Part shown: positions 42,930-52,669 of the stretch, piece by piece
Layout of the letters: each line of letters opens with the position of its first letter
Numbering within the stretch: position 1 is the first letter of the stretch
The notes under the pieces: generated by a model
Told to the model about the DNA's origin: nothing
Databases searched by the model: none
What the model saw: the letters and a program-made list of their open reading frames with translations, nothing else
Assembly (NCBI RefSeq): GCF_005576615.1
Contig: NZ_CP040332.1
Span: forward strand, 1-64,000
Source of the DNA: Natrinema versiforme
GTDB taxonomy: Archaea; Halobacteriota; Halobacteria; Halobacteriales; Natrialbaceae
Direction of reading: 5' to 3'
Length of the DNA stretch: 64,000 nt
Made by a program: the position numbers and the translations under genes

Positions 42930-44420
42930 ATGCCAGACGAGATACTACTCGACGGTACGTGGGACGAACTGTACATCGACGGCGACTGGACCTCGAGCGA
43001 GAGCGGTGAAACGATCGCCGTAGCGGACCCGTCGACCCGCGACGTGATCACCGAGGTCGCCGCCGCGACCGAAGCGGATGTCGACGCCGCATACGAGGCC
43101 GCGGCCGAGGCACAAACGGAGTGGGCGGACCAACCGCCCGCGCGTCGGCAGGACGTTATCGAACAGTTTCAGCAGGCGATCCGCACTCACCGGGACGAAA
43201 TCATCGACCTACTGGCGGCCGAAGTCGGCGGCTCGCGTATCATGGGCGAGACGTCGATCCAGATCGCGTCCGATCACGCGAGCGAGGCCGCGACGCTCCC
43301 GCGCCGGATGAAAGGCGAACACGCCGCCTCTAACATCCCCGGGAAGGAAAACCTCGTCCAGCGCGAGGCCAAGGGCGTCGTCACGGTCATTTCGCCGTGG
43401 AACTTCCCGCTGAACCTCTCGATGCGGGCCGTCGCACCCGCCATCGCCGCCGGGAACAGCGTCGTCCTCAAACCCTCGACGAACTCCCCCATCACCGGCG
43501 GTCTCCTCTTCGCCAAACTCCTCGAGGAGACCGACCTCCCCGACGGCGTGTTAAACGTCGTTACGGGTCGCGGCTCCGACATCGGCGACCGGGTCGCCGG
43601 CCATCCCGAGAGCGACGTGGTCGCCTTTACCGGTTCGACCGAAGTCGGCCAGCACGTCGCCAGCCTCGCCGGGGAGAACCTCGCCGTCCCCGCGATGGAA
43701 CTCGGCGGCAACAACGCTCACGTCGTCACCGCCGACGCCGACCTCGACCGCGCCATCGACGGTGCGACGTTCGGTTCGTTCGTCCATCAGGGGCAGGTCT
43801 GTATCAGTATCAATCGCCATATCGTCCACGAGGACATCTACGACGAGTACGTCGAGCGCCTGACCGAGCGTGCAGCGTCGCTCCCGGTCGGCAGCGCACA
43901 CGACGAGGACACGGTCGTCGGCCCCATCATCGACGAGGGCCAGCGCGACGAGATGCTCGGCTACGTCGAGGAGACCGTTGACGCGGGGGCAACCCTCGAG
44001 ACCGGCGGCAAAACCGTTCCTCTCGACGGCGTCGATGACTCGCTGGTCGTCGCGCCGACCGTCCTCTCCGACGTCACGAACGATATGGCCGCCGCGTGTA
44101 ACGAGCACTTCGGTCCGATCGCCCCGGTCATCCCGTTCTCGGATGTCGACGAGGCCGTCGCCCTCGCGAACGATACGGAATTCGGCCTCTCTGGCGCGGT
44201 CCACGCCGGCGACCTCGAGGTCGCGAAGGATATCGCCGATCGGATGGAAACGGGGAACGTCCACATCAACGACCAGCCGATCAACGACGAGGCGCACGTC
44301 CCCTTCAGCGGAATCGGAGCCTCCGGCATGGGAACGTACAACAGCGACGCGTTCCTCCACGAAATAACCGAGACGAAGTGGATCTCCATCCAGCACGACG
44401 CTCGAGACTACCCGTTCTGA
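42930..44420 (+). CDS. NAD(P)-dependent aldehyde dehydrogenase
   Basis: A 496-residue member of the ALDH superfamily. Visible elements are the cofactor-binding WNFPLNLSMRAVAPAIAAGN followed by VVLKPS, GSTEVGQHVA, the general-base Glu in MELGGNNAHVV, the catalytic Cys in HQGQVCISINR, and the C-terminal PFSGIGASGMG. It oxidises an aldehyde to the acid. The substrate cannot be assigned, though the layout resembles benzaldehyde/vanillin-type dehydrogenases. It likely forms a regulatory unit with the TetR gene upstream. Confidence 0.94.
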   Translation: MPDEILLDGTWDELYIDGDWTSSESGETIAVADPSTRDVITEVAAATEADVDAAYEAAAEAQTEWADQPPARRQDVIEQFQQAIRTHRDEIIDLLAAEVGGSRIMGETSIQIASDHASEAATLPRRMKGEHAASNIPGKENLVQREAKGVVTVISPWNFPLNLSMRAVAPAIAAGNSVVLKPSTNSPITGGLLFAKLLEETDLPDGVLNVVTGRGSDIGDRVAGHPESDVVAFTGSTEVGQHVASLAGENLAVPAMELGGNNAHVVTADADLDRAIDGATFGSFVHQGQVCISINRHIVHEDIYDEYVERLTERAASLPVGSAHDEDTVVGPIIDEGQRDEMLGYVEETVDAGATLETGGKTVPLDGVDDSLVVAPTVLSDVTNDMAAACNEHFGPIAPVIPFSDVDEAVALANDTEFGLSGAVHAGDLEVAKDIADRMETGNVHINDQPINDEAHVPFSGIGASGMGTYNSDAFLHEITETKWISIQHDARDYPF

Positions 44421-44532
44421 TCCCGTTCTGATCGACGGCTGACGACCGCGGTGTCTCCGCGGGTCAGTCGTCGCGCTCGGCCGCGAGACTCTCTTTCAGC
44501 GTCAAACGAATTCCTCCCGCGATTGCAACCGA

Positions 44533-45180
44533 TCAGTACCCGGTCCCGAGGTAGGTATGCACCGCGTTCGCCTCCTCGAGTTCGTCGGCGAAGGCGATCG
44601 CGAAGTCTTCCATCGTGATGTAGCTGTCTCCCTCTTCGTCGGCGACGAGTTCTCCCGCGGCGGTTCGATACTCCCCGGTTCGCTCGCCGGGCTCGATCAT
44701 CGCGGCCGGCGCGAGATAGGTCCACTCGAGGTCGTCGGCGTCGCTGAGAATTTCGAAGGCGTCGATCGCGGCTCGCGCGACCGGTTCCCACTCGTCGGGG
44801 AACTCCTCGCTCTCGATGAGTCGCGTCTCGGGGCCGACATGGAGCCCACCGGCACCGCCGGTCCAGACGAGTCGGTCGACCGACGCGCGTCGCAGTCCCT
44901 CGATGGCCGATTCCATCATCTCCGTGAGGATTTCGGGGGACTTGTCGTCGCTCGGCCCCAGCGCGGACGCCACCGCGTCGTGACCGGTCGCGAGTTTCGC
45001 GATATCGTCGGAATCGGTCGCGTCGCCGGAAATCGCGACCAGATCGGGGTCGTCGAGCTCGAGAGCCCCGCTGCGCGAGACGCCGGTCACTCGGTGTCCC
45101 CGGTCGAGTAACTCGTCCGCGATTCGGTTACCGATGCGTCCGCTCGCGCCTAGCAGTAAGACGTCCATGGATTCGCTCAT
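44533..45180 (-). CDS. NAD(P)-binding atypical SDR protein
   Basis: A 215-residue protein with the N-terminal Rossmann motif LLLGASGRIGNRIADELLDR and an NmrA/SDR-like pattern (VDRLVWTGGAGG, LEWTYLAPAAMIEPGERTGE). It probably binds NAD(P)H and acts as an oxidoreductase or redox sensor. The start 45180 gives MSESMDVLLLGASG; the longer open frame upstream is not supported. It is convergent with the aldehyde dehydrogenase gene and follows the DoxX-like gene on the same strand. Confidence 0.88.
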   Translation of the reverse strand: MSESMDVLLLGASGRIGNRIADELLDRGHRVTGVSRSGALELDDPDLVAISGDATDSDDIAKLATGHDAVASALGPSDDKSPEILTEMMESAIEGLRRASVDRLVWTGGAGGLHVGPETRLIESEEFPDEWEPVARAAIDAFEILSDADDLEWTYLAPAAMIEPGERTGEYRTAAGELVADEEGDSYITMEDFAIAFADELEEANAVHTYLGTGY

Positions 45181-45319
45181 CGCGTGGTAGTAGCACCGAT
45201 CGCACAATAGCCCTTTCCCAACCAGATTCCCTTGCGGGTTTCGGCGGGACGAGACTCGAGAAAGAGGGGTGTGAATCGATCGAATCCGCTCGGCTATCGC
45301 CGCCAGTACGCGGCCGCCA

Positions 45320-45706
45320 TTACTTTCGACTCGCTCGCCGGAAGAAGGCGATCGCGGCACCAAGCAGCGTCAGGTTCTGGAGGAACGAGGTGAGTTCCTC
45401 GTCGCGCGATTCCGAATCGACGGCCCAGAAGTCGTGCATGACCGGCGTGACTCCCGCGAAGAACGTCGCGATGCTTGCCGCGGAGAGCTTCGGCGATTTC
45501 CAGAAGCCGATACCGATGCTCCCGCCGAGCAGGAGTCCGCTCGAGGCCGGGACGAGCGTCTCGGCGAACGGAACGCCCTTGGCGTCCGCGTAGGCGATGC
45601 GCCCGTCGAGATTCGTCAGGTTGCGAACCGCAAGTAGTGCGAGCCCACCCGCAAAGAGGAGTCGGCCGAACTGAGACGGCGTGCTATCGTCCGTCGTTTC
45701 AGACAT
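45320..45706 (-). CDS. DoxX-like small membrane protein
   Basis: A 128-residue protein with four hydrophobic segments (GRLLFAGGLALLAVRNLTNL, VPASSGLLLGGSIGIGFWKS, AASIATFFAGVTPVMHDFWA, FLQNLTLLGAAIAFF). The length and layout, with HDFW and a closing LxNLxLLGAAI segment, match the DoxX family of membrane proteins linked to quinone or thiol redox. ATG 45706 is chosen. It is upstream of the NAD(P)-binding protein, separated by 139 bp, and may be co-transcribed with it. Confidence 0.82.
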   Translation of the reverse strand: MSETTDDSTPSQFGRLLFAGGLALLAVRNLTNLDGRIAYADAKGVPFAETLVPASSGLLLGGSIGIGFWKSPKLSAASIATFFAGVTPVMHDFWAVDSESRDEELTSFLQNLTLLGAAIAFFRRASRK

Positions 45707-45919
45707 CACTGGATTCGATGGATCCCGCAGAGTTAACTCTTCTTTTCTCGAGTCGACTGTAGTGATTTCGATTGCCAAGAAATGTTCACTATCCCGGAAA
45801 TATATGCCGCGTTCCCCGGTCCACTGGGAACCATACCCAACGGCGAGACCGGTGTCGATGATACCGAGCCGTTGGACCCCCGATTCGGAGCGGAATCGGA
45901 GGGATGGGGATTCCGTCGA

Positions 45920-47398
45920 TTATCGGAGCCCGCTTTCCCGGAGGATCCGCCGGCCCGACTCCATGAGTCGGTCGCGGTGCTTCCTCGCCGTCTCGTTGTA
46001 CAGGTCGCCGTCCAGTTTGACGATTTCGCCGTCGACGAGCACGGTATCGACGTTCGCGACGCCCGCTTGGAAGACGACCGTCTCGACCGGATCGTGGACC
46101 GGCGACGTGTTGATATCGTCCGTCCGAATCAGCGTGATGTCCGCCCGCTTGCCCGGCGTCAGCGAGCCGATCTCGTCCTCGAGGCCGAGCGCTCGGGCCC
46201 CGTCGATCGTCGCGAGCTCGAGTGCGCGTTCGGCGGGCAGCGAGACTGTCTCGATCTGTTCGTTTCGCTCGACAGCCGGCTGGTTGTCGAGTGCTCGTTG
46301 GACCTGTAGTGCCATCCGCGTCTGGGTGAACAGATCGCCGCTCACGTTCGAAACGATGTCGACACCGACCGACGGAATCCCGCCGCCATCGATGGTCTCT
46401 CGGAGCGCCGGCATCCCCATGCCCATCTGCATCTCGACCTCGGGAGTGGTCGACACCGACCCGCCGGAGTCGCCGATGAGGTCGAATTCGTCTTCGGTGA
46501 GGCGGTTCGCGTGGACGTAATTGAGGTCGTCGCCGAGGAGTCCGAGTTCGTCGAGCGTTTCCACGCCGCCCGGGCCGAGCGACCCAATGTGCATCGAGGC
46601 CGGAATCCCGAGTTCGCGAGCGAGTTCGATATCCTGCGTGACGACTTCGTCCGTCGAGTAGTCTGGGCCGCGGATCCCCATCGCCAGCGTGAGTCGCTCG
46701 TCGTCGGTGGGGAACCGTTCGCGGTGCAGTCGACGGATATCGTCCGGGTGGGGTTCCGTGCTGTTCTCCCACCACGTCGCGCTGTCGTCGCCCGGCGGGC
46801 CGTGTGCGAACACCGCCCGGATACCGGCGTCCTCGAGGCCGTCTATCGCGCGGTTGGTGTGACCCGGCGAGTTCGCGATGTGGAACCAATCCAGGATCGT
46901 CGTCGTCCCGGCGTTGAGTTGCTCGACGGCACCGAAGAGGTTGCCCAGATACGCGTCGACGGGCCGGTAGTGACTGCTGATTTCGCCGAGCATCGTGTCC
47001 AGGTACTCGGAGAACGACCAGTCTCCCGCCACGCCCCGAACACCCGCTTGCCACGTGTGGAGATGGGAATTGACGAATCCCGGAATGACGATCGCGTCGC
47101 TGGCGTCGATGACGTGGGCGTCCGTCTCGTCGACAGACCGGTCGATTCGCTCGATCGTTCCATCCTCGACGAGAACGTCGCTATCGCGGCGGACGCCGAT
47201 ATCCGAATCGACGGGGACGACCGTCCCGTCTTTGATCACGATTCGACCGTTTGAGTCGCCGTCCGAATCGGCGGTCCCCGATCTATCGGCCGCTTCGGCA
47301 CTCCCGAGCGAAGCGAACGACAGTGCCGTCGCACTGCCGAGTTTGAGGTAGTTTCGCCTCGATACGTCGGGGCCGTCAGCGTCGCTCGTTCGTCTCAT
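45920..47398 (-). CDS. Tat-exported amidohydrolase
   Basis: A 492-residue metallo-hydrolase. A twin-arginine leader (SRRNYLKLGSATALSFASLG) without an obvious lipobox suggests export. The hydrolase body shows PGFVNSHLHTWQAGVRG (metal His-x-His), SMHIGSLGPGG, VHANRLTEDEFDLIG and a closing LTPGKRADITLIRTD region, as in chlorohydrolase/deaminase-type amidohydrolases. The usual Asp is in GVDIVSN. An exported enzyme of this class is unusual, since most act in the cytoplasm on nucleobases or triazine-like compounds. An HTH-10 regulator lies upstream, 115 bp away. Confidence 0.87.
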   Translation of the reverse strand: MRRTSDADGPDVSRRNYLKLGSATALSFASLGSAEAADRSGTADSDGDSNGRIVIKDGTVVPVDSDIGVRRDSDVLVEDGTIERIDRSVDETDAHVIDASDAIVIPGFVNSHLHTWQAGVRGVAGDWSFSEYLDTMLGEISSHYRPVDAYLGNLFGAVEQLNAGTTTILDWFHIANSPGHTNRAIDGLEDAGIRAVFAHGPPGDDSATWWENSTEPHPDDIRRLHRERFPTDDERLTLAMGIRGPDYSTDEVVTQDIELARELGIPASMHIGSLGPGGVETLDELGLLGDDLNYVHANRLTEDEFDLIGDSGGSVSTTPEVEMQMGMGMPALRETIDGGGIPSVGVDIVSNVSGDLFTQTRMALQVQRALDNQPAVERNEQIETVSLPAERALELATIDGARALGLEDEIGSLTPGKRADITLIRTDDINTSPVHDPVETVVFQAGVANVDTVLVDGEIVKLDGDLYNETARKHRDRLMESGRRILRESGLR

Positions 47399-47513
47399 GG
47401 AATCTGCGAATCATCGTTCAGGGCGGGACGGAATAGGATTTGATTCGGAACATACCAACACCCCTCGCCGATCGTTCATATCACGCTCCGCAAACAGCGA
47501 AGACCGGGTTCCG

Positions 47514-48272
47514 TCACTCGTCGCCCGCGATCCCTGCGGATTCCGACCGATCTGGCGGCTCGTTCGAGAGGAATGTCGTCGCGAGCCACGCTTCGGCGCG
47601 TGTCACGCGGTACTGGAGCGTCGAAATCGGAATCCCTTCGGCGTCGGCGATCTCCTGTAATGAGCACCGGCGGGGCGTCTCGTAGTAGCCGTATTCGACG
47701 GCCAACTCGAGCGCTTCACGCTGTGCATACGGCAGATCGGCACCGGATGCGCGGCCGGTCTGCCACGTGGGCGATTGCTCGAGTCGCTCGAACTCAAGCG
47801 TGAGCCCCTCGCGAAGGTGTTCCTCGAGGGCGTCGTAAATCGGACTCAGAGACACCTCGTCGTCCGTGAGGAGCCGCCATCTGTACTCGTTTCCGTCCTG
47901 TTCGGCTCGGCACAACATGCCGTCCCCGAGGTAGTCGGCCGCGAGATACGGAATCGATCGGCACCCGTTACCTTCGGACTGTCGAGAATAGATGAGCCGG
48001 CTCGTCGGCTCTCGAGCAAGCACTTCGTACGTCAAGTCGAGCTGACAGCCGCCCATTCCTTGGAGATTGGTACATCGTTCCAGTTTCTCGAGCCGTCGAT
48101 CGTACGCCTCGAGGGCTTCTCGCGGCCCCGTCACTTCGTCTACTCTCCACATGGTATCAGTAGTTGCCTGACACGAAAGCGTTCGGGAGTAGAGTCCGGA
48201 CTGATCGATGAAGACGTCCATCATGTTATCCGCTCCCCGCTCGTAGGAGACGGTAAAAGCGAACTCCTGCAT
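47514..48272 (-). CDS. HTH-10 (bacterio-opsin activator type) regulator
   Basis: A 252-residue protein with an N-terminal sensor-like domain starting MQEFAFTVSYERGADNMMDV and a C-terminal HTH-10 domain (LPYAQREALELAVEYGYYET ... CSLQEIADAEGIPISTLQYR). Regulators of this kind are specific to haloarchaea and control metabolic or stress genes. ATG 48272 is selected; 48299 is an alternative in the same frame. It is on the same strand as and just upstream of the exported amidohydrolase gene, a candidate target. Confidence 0.88.
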   Translation of the reverse strand: MQEFAFTVSYERGADNMMDVFIDQSGLYSRTLSCQATTDTMWRVDEVTGPREALEAYDRRLEKLERCTNLQGMGGCQLDLTYEVLAREPTSRLIYSRQSEGNGCRSIPYLAADYLGDGMLCRAEQDGNEYRWRLLTDDEVSLSPIYDALEEHLREGLTLEFERLEQSPTWQTGRASGADLPYAQREALELAVEYGYYETPRRCSLQEIADAEGIPISTLQYRVTRAEAWLATTFLSNEPPDRSESAGIAGDE

Positions 48273-48554
48273 GGTCGGTCCTTCGGGCGGTATTCCCATG
48301 AAGCCCGTGGTAGATTTGCTCGGACGACGTGTGCTGGCGTTCCATCGTCGAGGGTGAAAGTAGATGCCTTCGGGGGTTGGCTCCTCCTCGAACACGTTGA
48401 GGGCCGCCCGGTAAGACACCTGCTCGAGATCGTAGTAGATCTTCAGAACTCGCTTCCAAATATCATGAGGAACTAGCCGACGTTCCCCGTGACTGCAATC
48501 GGCAGCATCTGGTTAACGCGGTAGGTATTCGACACCACCTTGCAAAACTATCTA

Positions 48555-48960
48555 TTTTGAATACTGTATACTAATCGTAGAAGTCTGGTGTCGAACGCAG
48601 TCGAAAGGCCGTTCACGATTGGGTTCACAAGTGCGATCTACAGCCAGCTGTTGACGAGAATCCGACCCACGTTCGCTTGACGAGACGGTGATTCAACTCG
48701 ACGAACACCGCTATTGGCTGTCTACTGCGGTTGATCCGCAAACGAACAAGACCGCCATATAACGTTGTATCCAACGATTCTGACCGCATTCAGGGCGATT
48801 TCTGCAGGAAACTCCGGAGAAATACGAACTTGCTGATGCTGTGTTTCTCGTCGATGGAGCAAAACGTTTCCAGATCAAACTATTTTAGTCACGCATAACC
48901 GTCAAAGCTGAATCGTGGCTCCAAGCCTTCGCTGGCTGGCAGAACGCTACAAACGATACA
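48555..48960 (+). pseudogene. Decayed IS6-type transposase
   Basis: Recognisable pieces in plus-strand frames are VHDWVHKCDLQP, LDETVIQLDEHRYWLSTAVD followed by PQTN (first catalytic Asp), and VFLVDGAKRF (second Asp). The rest is scrambled, with several stops and deletions. Another old copy of the family seen at 2712 and 4258. Confidence 0.7.
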
Positions 48961-49002
48961 CGACCCTGCTCGCCTCCCCAAGATTCTTTTAAATAGTGTC
49001 TA

Positions 49003-49079
49003 TTGGAGTACCTGAAGACGGTCTCAGATCGTGACCCGTACTTCGAGCGGACAGTTGCGGTGTTGTTACAGAAGGTACA
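49003..49079 (+). other. Short coding fragment cut by the TnpB element
   Basis: One frame reads LEYLKTVSDRDPYFERTVAV followed by LLQKVQA and then runs into the left end of the TnpB element. It has coding character but I do not recognise the family; no matching piece was found on the element's other side. Confidence 0.3.
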
Positions 49080-49214
49080 GGCGAAAGCCCACGGCTTTAG
49101 CCGTGGGATGAAGCCGTCACTGCTGAATCAAACCACGCTACAGTAGCAGTCTGGATATTCTCCCGTTCTGAGCCACCAACTTTTACAAGGATTCAACACT
49201 ATATTACACGTGTA

Positions 49215-50267
49215 ATGGTCGAGGTGAGTGTGGAAACCACGTTCCGCAATCCTAGTCGCTCTCGACGCCGAGAGTGGCAACAAGCTACCCTCATCCTCCG
49301 CGAGTGCAAGCAATGGCTCGTAGACGGATGGGAGGACGGCACGCTCATCTCGTCCGTAACGACTGGCGATATCGACAATCCACTCTACTCAGCACTCCAA
49401 AACCAAGCCATCCGCAATGCGAAGAACGACTACAATGACGAACCCGTCGAGTACACGGGCGAACAACCCATCGAAGTCAACAACCAGAACTGGGAAATCC
49501 ATACAACAGAGAACGATTCTGTTGTCATCGGATTCCCGTGTATTTCTGATTGGTGGTACACACCAATCCACGTCCACGACAGCATCGAAGAACCCGTCCA
49601 AGCCCTACTCGATGGGAATGCTGAGAAAACGAAACTCAGCGTCTGGCGCGAAGGTGACAATTGGCACTGCTCGTTCACCGTTGAATACGACGAAGAACAC
49701 GCAGGCGAGGAAACACCTATCGGTGTTGACGTTGGCCACAACTACATCCTCGCTGCAACGCCAGACGATGCGAGTGCTGAGTCGTTCCTTGTGAGTGGGA
49801 AGAAATACAAGTTCGTGCGACGGTACTACCGTTCCCTTCGTGATTCGCTACAGGAAGCGGGTGCGCTTCGCGCACGCAACCACGTTGGTAACAAGGAGTA
49901 CCGCCGTATCGAAGACGCTAACCACACCCTCTCAAAACGACTTGTCGAGTACGCCAGTCAATTCGAGAATCCCGTCATCAAACTCGAAAATCTCGAAGGT
50001 ATTCGTGACGGTAGTGAGTGGGGTGGTGTCCACTCGTGGCCGTTCTACGAACTCCAGCAGTTCATCACGTATAAGGCTGAAAAGGAAGGGATTCGTGTCG
50101 AGAAAGTTGACCCTGAAAACACGAGTCAGGAGTGTAGCCAGTGTGGTGAACTCGTAGGTCGTAACGGGAGTGAGTTCGAGTGTTCGCATTGCGGATACGT
50201 ACGGCACGCGGATTTGAACGCTGCGGAGAACATTAGCAATCGAGAGGGTGAATCATGCACGGCGTAA
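49215..50267 (+). CDS. tnpB: RNA-guided nuclease TnpB
   Basis: A 350-residue TnpB of the IS200/IS605 family. The split RuvC site is complete: Asp172 in [12 protein letters not shown], Glu258 in IKLENLEGI, and Asp333 in [10 protein letters not shown]. The four zinc-finger cysteines lie at about 307, 310, 323 and 326 (CSQCG, CSHCG). It starts [10 protein letters not shown]. TnpB cleaves DNA guided by an RNA copied from the element's 3' end, which favours element retention. The gene looks intact and may be functional. Confidence 0.92.
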   Translation: MVEVSVETTFRNPSRSRRREWQQATLILRECKQWLVDGWEDGTLISSVTTGDIDNPLYSALQNQAIRNAKNDYNDEPVEYTGEQPIEVNNQNWEIHTTENDSVVIGFPCISDWWYTPIHVHDSIEEPVQALLDGNAEKTKLSVWREGDNWHCSFTVEYDEEHAGEETPIGVDVGHNYILAATPDDASAESFLVSGKKYKFVRRYYRSLRDSLQEAGALRARNHVGNKEYRRIEDANHTLSKRLVEYASQFENPVIKLENLEGIRDGSEWGGVHSWPFYELQQFITYKAEKEGIRVEKVDPENTSQECSQCGELVGRNGSEFECSHCGYVRHADLNAAENISNREGESCTA

Positions 50268-50474
50268 CACTTGCGGTGACGCGAACCGTGCGGCCCAGCA
50301 CGTTGAAGAACGTGCCGACAGCATTGCTGTCGCCTGCCACGTGCAGGTGGGAAGGCTCGTTTGACCGAGCTACACGCGCTGCAAAGCACGCTCGTGGTAA
50401 TAATCGAGCGGTGACCATTGAAAGCGTCACGCGAAAGCGTATTTGAACGCTGAGGAAACGCGCAACCTTAATAT

Positions 50475-50508
50475 CCCCATCGGGGAATCCCACCCGTTCA
50501 CGGGTGGG
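50475..50508 (+). ncRNA. 3' end of the TnpB guide (omega) RNA scaffold
   Basis: CCCC-ATC-GGGG is followed by the 8-bp stem CCCACCCG/CGGGTGGG with loop TTCA. This is the layout of the reRNA end in IS200/IS605 elements, where the guide is the host sequence right after the element. The guide would therefore be the 3' end of the adenine deaminase gene. The RNA's 5' end is not seen. Confidence 0.5.
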
Positions 50509-50514
50509 TGGAGG

Positions 50515-52197
50515 TCAATCGAGTATCACGTCGGTGTACTCGAAGGCCGCGATATCGACCAGCCCGTTGGTTGTCAATCGAAGTTCCGGGATGACCTCGA
50601 GTGCGAGGAAGGTCAACGTGTGAACGCCGCCCTCATGGTCGAGACCCAGTGCCCGTGCCTGTGACTGGACTGTCTCGAACTGTTCGGTAACTACCGCCAG
50701 CGGTTCGTCAGACATGAGGCCGCCGACGGGGAGCTCGAGCGTCTCGATCGTATCGGTCGTTGGATCGTAGGCCGCCACGCCGCCGCCGACTTCGCCGAGA
50801 TGGTTTGCGACGGCGGCCATCGGGTCGAAGGCCGCGCCTACCACGAGACAGTTGTGTGCGTCGTGCGCGACGGTTACACCGACGGCACCGCGGTCGAGGC
50901 CGAGCCCGTGGACGAAGCCGTTGCCAATGTTGCCCGACCCGCCGTGGCGTTCGATGACCGATATCGCGGCCACATCCGCTGTCGGGTCCGGAACGACGAT
51001 GTCAGTGCCGTCGCGGGACTCGACTGGGAGGGCCTGTTCCGTACGCTTGGTCTGGATCCGCCCCACAGCATCGATCACCTGCACACGGGCAGGGCCGGAG
51101 CCGGCGTATTCAAGTGCCAGTTCTGCCGGCTCAACACGGTCGAACGCGACGGTGTCGGTTTCCACAGCAGTCTCCGGCGGCGCTTCGAGAGACGGATCGA
51201 CGACGCCGTCGACGACCACGTGTTCAACGTCCCACGCCGCGAGGTCGTCGAGGAGCGCCAGATCGGCCGGTGCGCCGGGTGCGACGCGACCGAACGGAAC
51301 ACCGTAGCTCTCCGCAGTGTTGATCGTTGCAAGTTGAATCGCTTCGACCGGATCGATCCCATCTTCGATCGCTCGTCTGACGGCGAAGTCGACGCTTCCC
51401 AACTCCATCAGTTCGCTTACGTCGCGGTCGTCGCTACACAGCGAGAGTCGACGGCTGTCGACATCCGAGCGGTTTACGAGCCCGATCAGTCGGTCGAGGT
51501 TCTTGCTACAGGATCCTTCGCGGATGTAGACGCGCATTCCGGCGTTCAACTTCTCGAGCGCCTCGGCCTCGGTCACGCTCTCGTGGTCGGTGTCGAGATA
51601 CTGAGCCACTGACTGCAACTCGGAGCCGGTCACGCGGGGGGCGTGCCCGTCGACCGTGAGCCCGCGCTCGCGGGCAGCCTCGATCTTGTCGTGGATCGCC
51701 TCCTCGCCCGCGAGAACGCCTGGAACGTTCATGACCTCGCCGAGTGCGATCACCTGCTCGTCGCCGAGCAGGTCCTCGACGGCCGCAGCGTCGAGCGTTG
51801 CGCCGCCGTCCTGTAGGTGTGAAGCCGGGACCGAAGAGGGAGCAGTGAACCGAATCTTTAGCGGCGTGTGTGCGGCGTCTTTGATCATCCCACGGACGCC
51901 GGCCAGTCCACAGACGTTTGCGATCTCGTGGGGGTCTGCAACGACACTGGTGACGCCGCGGTCCAGCACGGCGTTACCGTAGTGGGCCGCAGTCACCATC
52001 GACGACTCGATGTGCATGTGCGCATCGATGAGCCCCGGAGCGATGTACTCGGCTTCAATCTCGCGGTTCGCTGGCCGATCGGCGAGAGCGACGATCTCCC
52101 CGTCGTCGACGGCGACCGTCGTCTCCCGCAGCGTGCCGTTGAGAACGTCGACTAGTGTCCCACTGATCGTCAGATCGACGGTGTCAGTGCGGGTCAT
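50515..52197 (-). CDS. ade: Adenine deaminase
   Basis: A 560-residue enzyme converting adenine to hypoxanthine and ammonia. Family motifs are PGLIDAHMHIESSMVTAAHY, VVADPHEIANVCGLAG, LGEVMNVPGVL and SLCSDDRDVSELM in the metal-dependent first part, and the ade-specific C-terminal domain (ISVIERHGGSGNIGNGFVHG, VTVAHDAHNCLVVG, VIPELRLTTNGLVDI). ATG 52197 is used; an upstream frame adds 14 unlikely residues. It is the first step in the purine-catabolic route of this region. The stop codon lies in the end of a TnpB element. Confidence 0.95.
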   Translation of the reverse strand: MTRTDTVDLTISGTLVDVLNGTLRETTVAVDDGEIVALADRPANREIEAEYIAPGLIDAHMHIESSMVTAAHYGNAVLDRGVTSVVADPHEIANVCGLAGVRGMIKDAAHTPLKIRFTAPSSVPASHLQDGGATLDAAAVEDLLGDEQVIALGEVMNVPGVLAGEEAIHDKIEAARERGLTVDGHAPRVTGSELQSVAQYLDTDHESVTEAEALEKLNAGMRVYIREGSCSKNLDRLIGLVNRSDVDSRRLSLCSDDRDVSELMELGSVDFAVRRAIEDGIDPVEAIQLATINTAESYGVPFGRVAPGAPADLALLDDLAAWDVEHVVVDGVVDPSLEAPPETAVETDTVAFDRVEPAELALEYAGSGPARVQVIDAVGRIQTKRTEQALPVESRDGTDIVVPDPTADVAAISVIERHGGSGNIGNGFVHGLGLDRGAVGVTVAHDAHNCLVVGAAFDPMAAVANHLGEVGGGVAAYDPTTDTIETLELPVGGLMSDEPLAVVTEQFETVQSQARALGLDHEGGVHTLTFLALEVIPELRLTTNGLVDIAAFEYTDVILD

Positions 52198-52669
52198 CGC
52201 GATCGATCCCCACGGGCAGTGGTTCGCTGCTGTGTCCATCCCAGCCGACTCCCGATCGTCGATTGAACATCCTGCAGTTTCGATGGTAAAGGAAAACGCA
52301 CGTTTTCGTTTGTACGATACAGCTCGTTACACATATAGATATGGGGCAGGAATTCGGATTACTACCGTAAAAGTCAATTGGGCCGCATCGGGGATCGATT
52401 ACGGTGTCAGTTTCTGTGCGTTCTTGCGTGCTTCTTGGAAATTCCGCGCTCCATCTCCGATCGCTCGGCCTGACTGCGATACCATCTCACACCGAACAGC
52501 TTCTCGCGAGTTGGTAGATGTAGCACTAACAATAGGTGGTTGTGGATAGTTCCAAATTATCTCCCAAACTGGGCGGTCCTTATTATTATCTGTACGACTG
52601 ATTGTGAACTGTGGCGAATACTGACTGTAAGATTGGTTTTATTGGTGTTAGTTCGTTATGTGGTGTCGT

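Larger units (their letters stand above)
49088..50516 (+). mobile_element. IS200/IS605-type element with TnpB only (IS1341-like)
   Basis: The left end has an 8-bp hairpin (CCCACGGC, TTTA, GCCGTGGG at 49088-49107) in the context GCGAAAGCC. The right end has two hairpins (50475-50485 and 50489-50508) and stops around GAGGTCAA. Only tnpB lies between; no TnpA transposase gene is present, so movement would need TnpA from elsewhere. The right end overlaps the adenine deaminase stop codon. Confidence 0.85.
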
